Below, one piece after another: positions 1 through 12,605 of a DNA stretch of 64,000 nt. This DNA is from Anaspis maculata. Lineage: Eukaryota > Arthropoda > Insecta > Coleoptera > Scraptiidae. Location of the stretch: NCBI GenBank assembly GCA_949128115.1, contig OX421961.1, positions 51,074,171-51,138,170 of the forward strand. Reading direction: 5' to 3'. A program made the translations under genes and the position numbers. The stretch's first letter is position 1. Each line of letters begins with the position of its first letter. The notes below the pieces were generated by a model. The model saw only the letters and a list, made by a program, of their open reading frames with translations, ran no database searches and was not told the origin of the DNA.

Positions 1-782
1 GTTCAGGGGCGGCCGCAAAGGTAAAATGTAAAAAGCAAAACAAACAAAAAAAAAAAAGGAAAAAACGCCCCCTGAATCTGGCCGCATTTGTTCCACGCAC
101 GAGTTGCACGCCCGCTTAAGACGGCCCTGCTCACAAAAATTTTTAATGTACATCGCTTACTTACAGGGTGCAGCATCGAAATTTTTCTCTTAAATTGTAC
201 ATCCTGCATTTTAACATGGAAATCGATTCCGTTTTTCATCCTGATTACAAATACATATCACACTTGGTGGGTTAGTCAACAAAACGCCTGTGAAAAATTG
301 ATAAATTTTGGTCCTCGTTTTGGTCCTTTTTTGAAAATTTCAAACTTGTCTTATGGACCGAAAGCCCTCAAAAAATTTGTCTTACGACCAGATTTCCGAT
401 CAAGGAGATGTTCCCGAACAAAATTCAGTTGGTTTCATTCATGTACCTTATGACGTAAATTTTTGGCCATTTTTTCGAAAATTGACAGGCTCATACCAGC
501 CTAAAGCCCCCGGTCTGACATGTAAGACAAATAAGCAATTTTTAACAATCTTATCAACACACATTAGACCTACAGGGTTAAAATGATGTACCTTATGACG
601 TAAGTTTTGAGGCACCAGCTCCCTGTCCACAAGTCAACTTTTCTTCGGATGCTTCTAATTTATTGACCCTCGTTACTCCTACGCCATCGACTGGATCCTG
701 CTAAAATTTGGCAGGTCGAGAGATAGTTTCGACAAACCAGTCTATGCTGAATTTAGGTTAATTTTGTCAAAACGGTCCTGAG
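1..782. other. Unassigned non-coding stretch at window edge
   Basis: No gene is recognisable. There is a small imperfect hairpin at about 1-78 (GGGGCG against CGCCCC with A-rich loop) and an 18-base direct repeat, ATGTACCTTATGACGTAA, at about 441-458 and 586-603. It lies downstream of the last visible exon of the minus-strand gene and may be intron. Confidence 0.5.
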
Positions 783-1234
783 CTGCTTTTTTGAAAGGAC
801 CCCGCACGATTCTTATGGAACATGGCTCCCGGTTGAATTCTCTGAATTTTTGATATGTTGTAGCTCATACTAATCAAATACCGTGAAGCCCAAACTCAAA
901 TAATGGATAGTTTTTTACCCACAGGAGGTTGAAGTTGGAGGTTTTGACGGCTCTGGAATGATATTCTGACGTAAATAAAAGCTTTTTATTTGGTTTCTCT
1001 TCGAATTGTGTTTCATGCTAAATGTATTTATTCGACATAAAAATATCAACCCCCTCCTCCACCCCCAACCCCTATCTACCATCATAAAATTCGATATTAC
1101 TCCCAAAAGCCATACGGATGGCTTCTGTGATTTAATTTATGAATTTTGACATAGAAATTATCTCCCACCCCTAATGTTGGGGTGCCGATTTTCCAATTTT
1201 CCTCGATTAATTTAGCTGAATTTTTGTTATTGTG

Positions 1235-1424
1235 TACTTCTAATTCTGCTGAACAAAAAGTTCTCATACCAAAACTTATTCCTATGAACGGTTTTTGTTC
1301 TACAGGGGACTGAAGTTCAATATTTATGCTCTCAAATATTTAAATTCAGTCCCCTGTAGAACAAAAACTGTCCATAGGAATAAGTTTTGGCATTGAAACT
1401 TTTTGTTCAGCAGAATTGGAAGTA
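1235..1424. mobile_element. 190 bp palindromic MITE
   Basis: The left half (TACTTCTAATTCTGCTGAAC onward) pairs with the right half, which ends CAGCAGAATTGGAAGTA. The paired block around TTCTACAGGGGACTGAA is almost perfect and meets its complement near 1318-1345, leaving a loop of about 25 bp. It is non-coding and lies exactly between the outer palindrome arm and the next foldback element, so it inserted at that junction or at a TA next to it. Confidence 0.75.
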
Positions 1425-1426
1425 TA

Positions 1427-2943
1427 GGCCAGGCGGTAGGTCATTCTGGATAGAAAAAATTCCGACCAAAGCTTTTATGGTGTCAAACTCTTCGTAAAGT
1501 CAGTAGGTATCTACCACTGAGTTTCCGCCCAAAAACGAGTTGTGCTGATTCCTCCACATCTGCCCAAAGGTGAAGGATGTCTTGAAGGTGCAAAAAGACC
1601 TGTTAAACCCCCGTACTTTTCCATTTTATTTGCCTCAATGGAAACTTACAACTCTAACGCAAACATTGGAAGCATTTGTCATAATCTCTGTGCCACTCTT
1701 ACTGTTGAAAAAAAAGATTTCTTTGTGCGGGTCAGATAAATCACATTTAATTGTTTTTCCACACAAGAAAACGATGGAACAACATGTATTTTGGATGTTT
1801 TCCAATAACTTGTACTCATTTAACCCATTTATGGCGTTAAAATTTCAATAACAGCATTTTTGAAGATGTTGCCCGCTAAGAAGTGATTAATTTTCACCCA
1901 CCTGTTCAGCGGCAGTTTTTTCAATTTTACCAAACACCGTTCTCAAAAATTTTACAGGAAATGACAAGCTGGAACTGTTTTCTAATGATATTATATCTGG
2001 CTTAACCGCGGCACGCTTTTTGAAAGTGGGAAACTAATTTTTTTCCGAGCGGTTATATTTTACACGCGTGCGGCCGTGCCTACTTGACATAGACCGGACT
2101 GATTACACAAGCTTGGAAATGTACTCTCTTTCAGCTTTAAAACACGACCATTAATGATTAAATAATATATAATTTATTCATAAATCAATGACAAACTCTT
2201 AATAATAATGGTGGCGTTTTAAAGCTGGAAAAGAGTACATTTCCAAGCTCGTGTAATCAGTCCGGTCTATGTCAAGTAGGCACGGCCGCACGCGGGTGAA
2301 ACAGGATCTCTCGAAAAGAAATCAGTTTCTTAGACTTTCAAGTGCGTGCCGCGGTTAAGCCAGGCACGATATCGTTGGAGAAGAGTTCGAGCTTCTCATT
2401 CCTTATGAAATTTTCGCAAACGGTGTTTGGTAAAATTGAAAAAATTGCAGCTGAACAGGCGGGTAAAAATTATTCACTTTTTTGCTGGCAACATCTTCAA
2501 AAATGCTGTTATTGAAACTTTAATGCCATAAATGGGTTCAATGGATATAAGTTATTAGAAAACATATAAAATACATGTTGCTCCATCGTTTTCTTGTGTG
2601 GAAAAACGATTAAATGTAATTTATCTGACCCGCACGAAGAAATCTTTTTTTTCAACAGTAAGACTGGCACAGAGATGATGACAGATGCTTCCAATGTTTG
2701 CGTAAGAGTTGTACGTTTGCATTTAGGCAAATATAACGAAAAAGTACGAAGGTTTAACAGGTCTTTTTGCACTTTCGAGGCATCCTTTACCTTCGCGCAG
2801 ATGTGGAGGAATCAGCACAACTCGTTTTTGGGCGGAAACTCAGTGGTGGATAACTACTGACCTCACGAAGAGTTTGACACCATAAAAGCTTTGGTCGGAG
2901 TTTTTTCCAAATTATAATGATTTTATCGACATACCGCCTGGAC
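1427..2943. mobile_element. Foldback element with GGCCAGGCGG termini, copy 1
   Basis: This is a roughly 1.52 kb palindrome. It starts GGCCAGGCGGTAGGTC next to a TA and ends in the inverse, CCGCCTGG, next to a TA. The arms are about 650-690 bp with a central AT-rich loop near 2140-2210. A second copy of almost the same length is at 32756-34274. Open frames of 80-90 codons occur on both strands of the arms but mirror each other and show no clear constraint between copies, so I treat the element as non-autonomous. Superfamily unknown; the TA flanks would fit Tc1/mariner-like target choice. Confidence 0.8.
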
Positions 2944-3402
2944 TAGTACACAATACCAAAAATTCAACCAAATTAACTGAGAAAAATTGGAAAATCGGCA
3001 CTCCAACATTAGGGGTGGAAAATTATTTTCATGTCAAAATTCATAATTTAAATCACAGAAGCCATCCGCAGGGCTTTCGGGAGTGATCTCGAATTTTACG
3101 ATGGTAGATAGGGGTTGGGGGTGGAGGAGGGGGTTGATATTTTTCTGTCAAATAAATACATTTAGCATGAAACACAACATGAAGAGAAACCAAATAAAAA
3201 GCTTCTATTAACGTCATATTATCATTTTGAAGCCGTCAAAACCTCCAACTTCAACCCCCTGTGGGTGAAAAACTGTCCATTATTTGAGTTTGGGGTTCAC
3301 GGTATTTGATTAGTATCTCATGAGCTACAACATATCAAAAATTCAGAGAATTTAACCGGGAGCCATTTTCCATAAGAATCGTGCGGGGTCCTTTGAAAAA
3401 AG

Positions 3403-5767
3403 TGAACTTTGAAGGCTGTATCTTTGCATATATATCTTAACGCGGTTTTCCAATGGGAGCCATAGACGATTTTGCTGTCGCTAGAGTGTGCTGAGGTGGG
3501 TGGGGATCTCTAGGGACTTTATCTAAATTAACGTCCACGTAAAAAATAGAACATTTTCGTATTTTTGATAATGTATATTGTATATGAAAATATGTATATA
3601 TTTTCTTTATTGTACCTACCGATTGCGCGCTGATGCACGATGGGTTGCATACGTTGTTGTATAAAAAGAGAATAAGAGTGTGAGTAAAAGCGTTGTCTCG
3701 ACAAGCTTGTTTCATTCCTGGACCCCTTGATTTTGAGCTTTAAAATTACAATAAAAGTCCGAAAGTTAATTCGTAACACAGGTGTTAGGGTACTTACAGT
3801 TTAGCTACAAAATAACAACGGATAATAGTCCAATTTTCATGTTATCAATAACAAATATACAAATTATAAAAATTAATATAATAGCTTTCAAAACTTTCTT
3901 TCGATACATTCCACCAGAATATCATCACTGATTTACAATAGTAAATAAAATACGCTATAGGGAATCACACCCGTGAAGACTTCGGCACTTGTTTCTGCTT
4001 GTTTATATACGTTTCTACTTCTGTCAGTATGCACACTGTAAAATTGTGTTTGGGAATGAGAGTTTTCTGTATAGGTGTCGTGGTGTCGAGAAGTTTCCTG
4101 GGAATGTCCCGACAGAGACTTTAGGATCGGAGTCAGAGGTACCTAGCTGAATCGATGCGGCATGTGTGTTACTGGCTTGCTGGCAGCCGAGGTGATGGTG
4201 GTGGCGGTCCATATTACCATAATGGGAGTAGAGGGATAAGGGGGCTGGGGCGATAATCACATCCCAGGATCGCCGGCGAACATGCGACGGAAGAATATAA
4301 GGGACAGGACAACACGATGACAAAACATGGAGTTGATTGCAGGAAATGAAATGCCAGTTAGAACACGTCCCGCTCCAAATAGGTCACTTTCCATCCCTGA
4401 TGATGGCGCAGTCGTCCTCAGTTGCCAGCGACGCACGACCACAGGGAAGCAATGTGGAGCGATACCTATATGTTTAATTTACTGGAACGCGATGTGGTGT
4501 CAACGATAATAAGCATCATCATTATCAGCATAATGGAAGTGACAATTGACCGATTGGATTATTTCCTATCGTGACCACGACCATGGACACTACACCGATA
4601 TAGAGCGTCCGAAGCAAACATCGAAATATCGGGCCGTTTTGCAAGCACGGTGAAGTTTAATCGACTACACTCCTCGGTCGGAATCGACCGACTCGTATCA
4701 ATTTTTGTTTGGCAAGACTAGAACTACTGGTGTCGCACCTTAATTACTACTACAAAACCCCACTCGAAAGAGAATGAGCCAGCGACGAGCAACAGAAAAT
4801 AATATTAGGACAATCGACAAATAAAAAAGGACGCGGTCCATGCAATCTCCGAGCGACGCTTCAGGAATACATAAGCTCAGATTCTATCAAGATTTTATTT
4901 AGGAAGTTTTTCCAGCACATGAGATCGATAGGAAGTTGCACTGAAAAGCTTAGTTCAAGGTACGCGCCGCCGTTATCCTGGATGCGGCCCTGTCGGACGT
5001 CCGACTATTGGGTTCACGTCCTCTTTGAATTTATCGCAAAGCTCGTGCCGTGCAGGTAGATTAGGCTCTGGTATTTCCACATCGGTTTTTAACAGAATAA
5101 AACGACGCTTGTCCCACCTGTCCAGGTAAGTCTTGTCTATGCGAGTGTAATAGTATTCTTTCTATATATCATTTTTTTAAACCGACATTCCGTCACACTG
5201 CAAGGCTTTTCAGAGTCCCTGCAGCGTCGAGCGTCCTTTCCTTAATGCGTTCCGGAGAATTTCTAGAATGCAGTTACACGGAACGTGATAGGTCGCAATA
5301 ATATTCAATTGAATTAGGGCTGTTAGTGGTCCTGCAGGTGTAAATCTAGAGGTTTGAGGGAAATTCTAGGCTCTGTGTGAAATGTAGGTTCTAATTAATG
5401 CAATAATTGCAACGTTAAGTATTGTGTAGTTGCAGATGGTTCAAGTGGTTCGTTTATATTCATTTTCACTATTAGAATTAACATTCAAGTAGGTAAGTAC
5501 AAAATATAAGTGACACCCGACCTCATTCAACGCATTGCCGTTTGTGATGTCGTCAATCAAGTTTCACGTTATAATAATTTTCTTCTCGACGTGTAAGAGT
5601 AATGTGTGCAAAAAATGTTGAAGGAGAAAAGGGATGATTCTACACCTCACTTAATTAGCTGGCATGTCACTTAAAAGGAAAAGTAGTCCTGGATGTTAAT
5701 TAAATGGGTAGGCACCTAAGTATAGCAAGAACGGCGGGATCGCCTCGTTCCAGGTCGCCTTACTCAC
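3403..5767. other. Unassigned stretch 3' of the visible Ig exon
   Basis: No exon, RNA gene or transposase was recognised here. The next exon of the minus-strand Sidestep-like gene should encode an Ig segment beginning with a D-P-x-x-V-x-F-x-W type pattern. I looked for it on the minus strand and did not find it, so it probably lies beyond position 1. The 4260-4500 interval is GC-richer and open on both strands but matches nothing I know. Confidence 0.4.
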
Positions 5768-5941
5768 CTTGCATTCCACCTTGAGCGGTTCGTCTTTGGC
5801 TGCACCTAGTACTTTCCTACCACTCCCGTCTCCGCACACCGGCTCGTACTTCACCCTCAGATGAAACTGTGGACTTTTCGACGTGCCTTCTTTGTTGGTG
5901 GCCTCACAGCAGTACCGACCCGAACTGGCACGGCTTACACC
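5768..5941 (-). CDS. Internal exon of a Sidestep-like Ig cell-surface protein
   Basis: This 174-base (58-codon) exon is bounded on the minus strand by TATTTCAG at its 5' side and AAG|GTGAGT at its 3' side, phase 0 at both ends. It reads as the end of one Ig domain and the start of the next. It opens GVSRASSGRYCCEATNKEG, containing the F-strand Cys of an Ig fold. Then comes a G-strand segment (SPQFHLRVK) and a Y-E-P-V-C linker typical of the fourth-to-fifth Ig boundary in Sidestep proteins. It closes with a B-strand Cys (KVECK). Sidestep proteins are single-pass neuronal or muscle surface proteins that bind Beaten-path receptors in motor axon guidance. It joins in frame to the exon at 17713-17805, which supplies the first half of the same Ig domain. 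Which paralogue it is cannot be said from 89 residues. The family call is from memory of conserved motifs. Confidence 0.85.
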
Positions 5942-7435
5942 CTGAAATACAATAAAATATATTTTCTCTAAGGAAGAAATATGTGCCTATTCAAACTATA
6001 GTAGTACAACAATAGAATATACAAAAGTACTCGGATATACATGTCTGCAACCAACAGGTTGATAATATAATTGCCGCAAGGGAGTTTCCGTTTCTCAGTT
6101 TCAATCGATTCGACTTTTCATTTCCATAACGAAATTAGTTTGCCGCATAATTAATCTCCGCTTGGATGGTCTTTGTCAAGTCAACACTGAACATGAGCCT
6201 TATTGCAGAAAACATTCATCAGGTGGATCCCACGAGCTGCGGAGTGTTCGAAATCAACCAGCTGGCTGGATATGTACCTACGCCATGAGGAGAGATTGGC
6301 AAACTGACGTTTGCAAGATAAACTTACGTGAACCCGGTCGGTTCTCTGAAAATTAGTTTACGAATTTGTTTAAGTGTATAAGGCAAGGTGGCGGTGGCGG
6401 CAGCAATAGCAGCGCTCCTAGTAATGTGGAAGACGAGGAACTAAAGTCTAAAGTTTTGGCGAAGTTAGACAACCAGACACACACTAAATGACGTTATAAT
6501 CGCGGTCTTAAGGGTGTTTATGAAATAACACTCCTCCTAACTCGTTTAGTGGCGAACACGAAAAATCTTCAGTTGCACAAAACTTTAAAACCACTGCCGC
6601 TGGCTCCTTCAATCCAGCTATAGAATTCGACGCGTGCTGAACTTTTGTGGACGTGATCAAATTTAAGAGCTGAGTCAACATCACGATGTTATATCAGCAG
6701 ACTGTTTGGACCATATACCTGCATCCTGCATAGGACTAGGACATTCCGTTGAAATTAGGGGAACACTTTTTAAAATTCCGTCAACGACTAATCAATCGGC
6801 AGATTTGCTTATTTTTCAAGAAAGTTCAATAGTTAGTACCTATCAAGCTCGTAAGTTAGTGTGGGCATCGTAACGCTAAAGGATGGTATGGCTTAGAATT
6901 CACTTATGTGAGAAAATGGACTTCATGCACTAGATTTTCACTTAAAAAGCAAACACTCAGTGCGGGTATAGGCAATGACTCAATGAGGGAACTTAAAATA
7001 CTAGTCCCTTATTTTGAAAGGTATTAATGGTATTATACCAGGGACAGAGTGGTTGAAAGGGTCGGATCAAAATAAATGGAATCTGTCATGGACTCTACAA
7101 AAAATAATTAAACATTTTTTCGACTCTCATTTCTGGAGTTATGAAGGGTCGTGCTCTTTTGAACCGTTCTAGTTTCGTTGTTTCAAGAGAGTCTAAGGAA
7201 TGCAAGTGGCAAAATTATGAGAAAGAAATATAAACAAGTAAGTATGGCTTCACGTGCGTGAGTCTCAGTAGCGCATTTTCTTGAAGAGGCATATTGTGAA
7301 TGTAAAGAAATTTGGTTGAAGGAGAAACACCATTCCTTGCCCACTCTCTTCAATCGAAACTCATTGTGATATTATGTTTTTAGAATGGGGTACTTGCCAA
7401 TGAAATAGATTTGAATGAAAATTCTCTATATCATC

Positions 7436-8010
7436 AATTTTTTTTTGTTTGGGGGGCGGGAGCTGGAGACAGCGACTAATCAAAAGTGGCCTATCTTTTC
7501 CCATTTTTAGTCAGCTATCTCTATAGCGAAAGAATTAGATCGCTATGTCTTTAGGTTTATGTTTTACATTTATCTTTCACTTTGGGGGCGGCATGTGGGA
7601 GCGGCAGAGTTTGGCAAAAGTTCTTCCACAGTTTGAGTTAGGAGTTTCTAAATGTTTGAGCTGACATTAACATCTAAATCAGTGGGAAATGTTAAAAGTT
7701 GCAGTTTTTTTCTTTTGGGGGCGGAAGCTGGAGGCGGAGCCTTATCAAAAGTAGCCTATCCTTTCTCATTTTCAGTCAGCTATCCATATAGCGAAAGACT
7801 TAGATCGCTATGTCTTCGGGTTTATGTTTTTTCATTCATCTGTTGCTTTGGGGACGCGGACGGCGGGAGCGTCAGCGTTCGGCTAAGCAAATTGTTAGTT
7901 GGTAGTTTCTAAATATTTGAGAGAACATCTCAATCAGTGACAATTGTAAAGTTGCACTTTCTGTTGTTTGGGGGCCAAATCTGGGGGCGGCGACTAACTT
8001 GGGGGCGGTT
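7436..8010. repeat. ~265 bp tandem repeat, about 2.2 units
   Basis: Units start near 7440, 7706 and 7964 with a T-rich run followed by GGGGGCGG and an AGCTGGAG-like block. A second landmark, CTATAGCGAAAGA then TTAGATCGCTATGTCTT, recurs at about 7520 and 7785, giving a period of 265. The third unit is cut short. It is non-coding; an 86-codon open frame at 7652-7912 is a by-product of one unit. Confidence 0.8.
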
Positions 8011-9212
8011 TTTAGCAATTTTTTTCATGTCGGCGGCGTATATTGAAGATAAAATGTTTCTAAGCTTACGTTCATAAGTGGCAACTATGTATTATTCATA
8101 AAATGAGAACACCAGAGCATTAGGTGTGGGAGAAATTGCAATATCATGTTATTTCAAGTTGATAGGAGGCGGTTTTCTTTATGTTGGCGGCGCAATATAG
8201 ACATTCAATATAGCCTAGCCCAGCTTTGGGAGTGGCAGCTATGTAACAGCGAAAAAAATAGAAAGCTAGGGCGTCTAGTTTGCGAGGAGTTCGAGGAACG
8301 GACGTACGGACAGACGGACAAAGCGGTTGCAATAGCGATTTTTATCCAGATGAAAAATGTGCTCAAAAAACCACTAGATGTTCCTGAATCCCTGGGCAAA
8401 AACCGTCCGTCCAATTTGACGCTACTTTTCAATTGTTTCCTCAACCGATGATGTAGGGCAAAAGTTCACTAAGTTCTGTACGAAAGAATTTTTTTTAAGG
8501 AATTTTTCAGTAGTTTATAAGCTTATTTACCCTACGAGTTTACAGTAGTGTCTATCCATTTCAATAAATTTAATTTATTACAGCTATAATAATACATTTG
8601 TTGTTGTTCTCTCCATTTCTTTTTCCATTTTTCTTGTACTCTTTCGATTCACTCGTATTCTTTCCATTCCCTCTCCGTATATTGTTTTGATCCGACTTTT
8701 TTTTAATCTTCCTCTATGTTTAGTATAGTGTATAGGTGACAATTTCATGTAGGTACCTTAACCTTAATCATAATATGTACTGTACCCCTGTTTCCCCGCC
8801 TTGAATCTCCACCTAATGCATTTAAAGTCTACCTCTCTCTATCCCAGTTTTCAGCGGGCTAGTTTTCCCAATTTTCACTCATAATTTTATCATAGTTACC
8901 GGTTCAGTTCACATTTTTTCTCATAGGCAATTGATCAAGTGTTAGCATGCTTCTGAAACTAATGCTTGTGAACACGTTATTTTTTGTTTTTTCAATTAAT
9001 TTTTTTTAGGTCGTGCAAAATTATGTCAAGTTTCGCGCTTAGACTTTCAAGAAGTTCTGAAGTATAAATATACACACTATGCGTGTTCCTTGCAATGTAG
9101 GACTAGGACTCAGCAGGGTCGTGGCTATGGCTTCTTCTAATGGATTATTTCAGGTCTTAACTAGGAAAACAGAAACCATAAGTTGAGAAAAAACAGGGCG
9201 CCTTACACTCCT

Positions 9213-9396
9213 GGGTAGCTATTTTTGAAAGTGTGCGAGAAAGTCCATGGAAGTAAAAATGCATTCTGCAGTACACTGATGTAGCGAATGTTGCCAAAAA
9301 TCGTGTTTTTAGGCAAATTTCGCTACAACAGTGTAGCACGGATTATATAAAACTGCCAGGGAGTTTCTCCCGCACTTTCAAGAATAGCTACGCAGA
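9213..9396. repeat. Short foldback with ~30 bp arms
   Basis: GGTAGCTATTTTTGAAAGTG and the following GCGAGAAA at 9214-9243 pair with TTTCTCCCGCACTTTCAAGA and ATAGCTACG at 9364-9393. The loop of about 120 bp is not itself symmetric. Probably a MITE relic. Confidence 0.55.
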
Positions 9397-9518
9397 AATT
9401 ATCAATCGTAAACCCCTGAACCTGAAATTCTGAACAGTCTAGTTCGCCGCATTGTTTTCAAAAGACAGGCAAAATACGTTCAGTCAATGATCTTCATTGA
9501 TACGGCCCGGAGCGCTTT

Positions 9519-9860
9519 TTAAATTCCGCGTGCCATGCATGCACGAGTCGCATTTGCTAAACTGACCAATTTGCATAATAAAAGCCAAACAATGCCGCCA
9601 TCATAATCGCAATTTTCCCCATTCGTTCGAAGCACTGAAGCACCGCGAAAATCTAGATAATCCGAACCGCCAGCGGCCCCGTTGCCGCCGGGTGCTACGT
9701 TGTCGATGCCTACCATCAAAATTCGTGGTGGCGAGGTGCGAGACCAACCTACTGTGAAATTTTCACATTTTGATTTTATCTGGGAATCGACTGGCTTATA
9801 AATTGCGCCAACGAAAGCGCAATACTGTTGGGGTGTATTATGGAAGAGTGGGGCATACAA
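9519..9860 (-). other. Unrecognised 113-codon open frame in a GC-richer patch
   Basis: The minus-strand frame starts at an ATG at 9860 and ends at 9519. Its middle is Gly- and Pro-rich with a V-G-W-S-R-T-S-P-P stretch and a D-Y-L-D-F pattern. There is no signal peptide, clear domain or close splice signal that I recognise. It sits inside the long intron of the Ig gene on the same strand. It could be a piece of an old transposon protein, an unannotated exon, or chance. I would not count it as a gene without expression data. Confidence 0.15.
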
Positions 9861-10520
9861 AAAAGTTAGAAGGGATTATTCCAATTTATTTAGCGCGCTC
9901 GCTGGGTTAACTTTTGACCTGCATCAGCAGGAGATACATTGCAGCGAACACGCTGGTTCATTTCTCTAACTGACTACTTCGTCAACCTTGGGTTCTACTC
10001 TGAGCGAAATTCTTCTGATATTAGACTATGCAAGTATACGAGCCCCTCTCCTGGGTCCTGGGTGGGAGGGGTCAAGTAACTGCGATGATCCCGGAAGCTA
10101 TACTGGCGGGGGCCGCACGAAGAGGCCTCTGGCAGAGTCACCCATGCCGGAAAAGTCGATGGAAAGCGGTGAAAGCTAAGAAACAGCACACCTTCCGATA
10201 GGCCCAGGGAAACTACCAGGAGGGTCGAGGGGGGGTTAGTCTTTTTCCGGAATGAAGACTCATACCTGGCGGAAATGGTCAAAAACGCAAGGACACGATA
10301 CTGTTTTCAATGAATAAGCGAAGTAAGGAAACCCCGTCGAAAGACGGGTCCATGGTTACGCTGCAGGGGCTTGGAACCCCAGAGTACCCATCGAGGGAGA
10401 GAGTGGGCGAGTGGGCGAGCGGGCTCCTCTCGACGGTCAGCCTGTGATCGTCCAGCATTCCTGGTGTTGAACCAGGCCGAGGAGTGCAGTCATACAACTG
10501 GGACCTTAGACGACTACGCG

Positions 10521-12600
10521 ATGAATAAAAATGAAGACCTGGCTGAGACAAAAGAAATTATCCTGACAAAAGACAGAACACAAGTTTCTGTTCAGAGTGA
10601 GGAGATTGAATTTCAGGAATGTGTTGACATCAGCAGCGATGCTAATACCACATTAGAAGTAAACTTCTCCAACATCTCGTAGAATGGGAAAGAACGCTCT
10701 TTTACAAGAGAAACGTCCTCATCGCTACCTTCTCACGACAAAGAACAAAACTACAACAACGAGTTCGGCAACTTCTCCAGAAAGATAGCAATGGCTTATA
10801 AGAAAAGGAAAAAGGAAGAAACATCTCTCTTTCTAGCACCTCACACGAAAGGCAAGGAAGAAAGGAAAGGAAAAGTGAAAACGGAGATTCCAGGACAACT
10901 GTATAACAATGCGGTTCAAATTATCAGAGACAAACTGTTCAAGGTGAGCGAATTGATAAAAGAGAACAAGAACGTGCATGGCTCATCAAAAGAACAGTCA
11001 AAATGATATCAAGGCGCTTTGGGTACATCGTTGGCGCCCACCGTGATCTAATGAAGGAAGTCCAAGCAGAATCAGAATGGCAAAAACTCGAGATTGAGAG
11101 CTTCGCAGGACAGTTAGCATACTAAAGATAGCCGTAAGTGGGGTGCCGACATCTAAAGTAAGAACGAAAAGCACTTGCACGCAGACAGCAGAAACCATGT
11201 TGCTTGACAGGACATAAGAAGGAAACATAAAAGAAGCTATAGGTATGTGTCAAGACTGGGATATCACAGCTTTATTGGCGGAAGCTGAATGGCCGGACTA
11301 TGAGTACAATAGTACAAAACTGCGCAAGAAAAGGTCAGAGACGTTTTTGAGGCGCCAGAAAGATACGCCCTAGCCCACTGTGTGGCCGCGGATCTCGGTA
11401 TGTATCGAGGTATAGCTGTCAGATTCAAGGATCGCTTTTAAAGTGTGTCAGGGGTGAAAAACGGAAACGCGAAAACGGAAAATGTAGCCAGTATCGAAAA
11501 AGAAACGGAGCTGGAGGAGGGAAAACGGATCAAATGCAGGGTGTATTATCTAGTAACTAACGAAAAATCCTCAAAAAACCGACTGTAAAGTCACTTTACG
11601 ATTCCCTAAGAAATCTGAAAACACAAATGAAACAGCACAATGTTCGATTGCTGGCAGCTCCTGGGATTGGAAGCGGCAGACACAAGCTTAAATGGGAAAC
11701 TGTCAAAAAACTGATAGAGATAGTGTTCTTTGGAGAAGATGTTAAACTGGTGATATACAGGCCACCCACCTGGAGAAAACAAAACGCAACAGAAAACAAT
11801 AAGGGAGAAAAGTCTTCCAGTCAAGACACAAGGCAGCAAAGCAAAAAGACAACAAGCGAAAAAAGAAATTGGCAGGTCCAGACCGGAGAAGGTAATGGTA
11901 GACGTAGGCAGTGAAACGTATGCGACAACTTTGAAGAAATTAAGAACAGCAATACCAAAAAAAACCGGCAATCAGCTGAGGAAATCAGAAGAGTCATCAA
12001 AAGCCGAGATGGCAAAATCATCATAGGGATAAACAAGAAGGCGGAGAATGAATCCAAGCTAACTCAGGTAATAGCACAAGTTCTCACCAGCGAGGCAGTC
12101 AAGCATTATGCCAAGCACGATACAAACCAAAGCCATAAAAGTCAAGGACCTGGACGAGGATACCACTGAAGAAGAAGTCCTAGTGATAGAGTCGGTGATT
12201 ACACGCAAAAACTAAGCCCAGCCAGTAAAAGTACAATGGATCCGGCAACAAAAAAACGGACCAAAACGGGCAATGTTGGTACTGAAAAAAGAAACCGGAA
12301 ATTCTCCTGTTCCGGAGAAGAATCGGAGTGGGGTGAAACTATTGCAAAGTTTATGAGGAAATTAAACACACAAGATGCTTTCGTTGCCTGGCATACGGAC
12401 ATGAAGCGAGGAAGTGCGAAGGTCCATATCGCAGTGGACTATGTAATATATGTAGAAAGGAAGGACATAGATCAGGGAAATGCCAGGAAAAACCAAAGTG
12501 TTTGCCATGCCAAGACATCGAAAAAAACAGTGATCATTATCCGGGAAGCGGGAAATACAAGGAGACCAAAAAACCGGCAGAGGCTGCGGCAAACAACTAG
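10521..12600 (+). pseudogene. LINE ORF1 (Gag-like, zinc-knuckle RNA-binding protein), broken
   Basis: ORF1 proteins coat the element RNA. An ATG at 10521 opens a Lys/Glu-rich N-terminal region that continues in frame through a single TAG (10680-10682) to 11006. The frame then shifts repeatedly. Near 12130-12190 is an I-K-V-K-D-L-D-E-D-T-T-E-E-E pattern typical of the region before the knuckles. The C-terminal part (about 12375-12600) reads CFRCLAYGHEARKC then CNICRKEGHRSGKC, two intact CX2CX4HX4C knuckles, followed by a third C-x2-C and an H-Y-P-G-S-G motif ending at a TAG at 12598. The frame that carries the knuckles is not the longest open frame here, which would give an unrelated protein. 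Confidence 0.85.
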
Positions 12601-12605
12601 GTCTG

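Larger units (their letters stand above)
783..3402. repeat. 2.6 kb outer palindrome enclosing two foldback elements
   Basis: The segment 783-1234 is an imperfect reverse complement of 2946-3402. The matching blocks include the C-rich run near 1051-1080 paired with the G-rich run near 3112-3135, and the AAAGGACCCCGCACGATTC block at 794-812 paired with 3379-3396. The space between the arms is filled by a 190 bp MITE (1235-1424) and a 1.5 kb foldback element (1427-2943). Without the small MITE the left outer arm is about 454 bp and the right about 459 bp, so the inner element sits in the centre. No transposase is encoded. Confidence 0.8.

Noticed and set aside
9519..9860. Minus-strand frame as a further exon of the Ig gene
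   Set aside because: The exons at 17713 and 5768 join directly with matching phase and complete one Ig fold, leaving no place for an exon between them.
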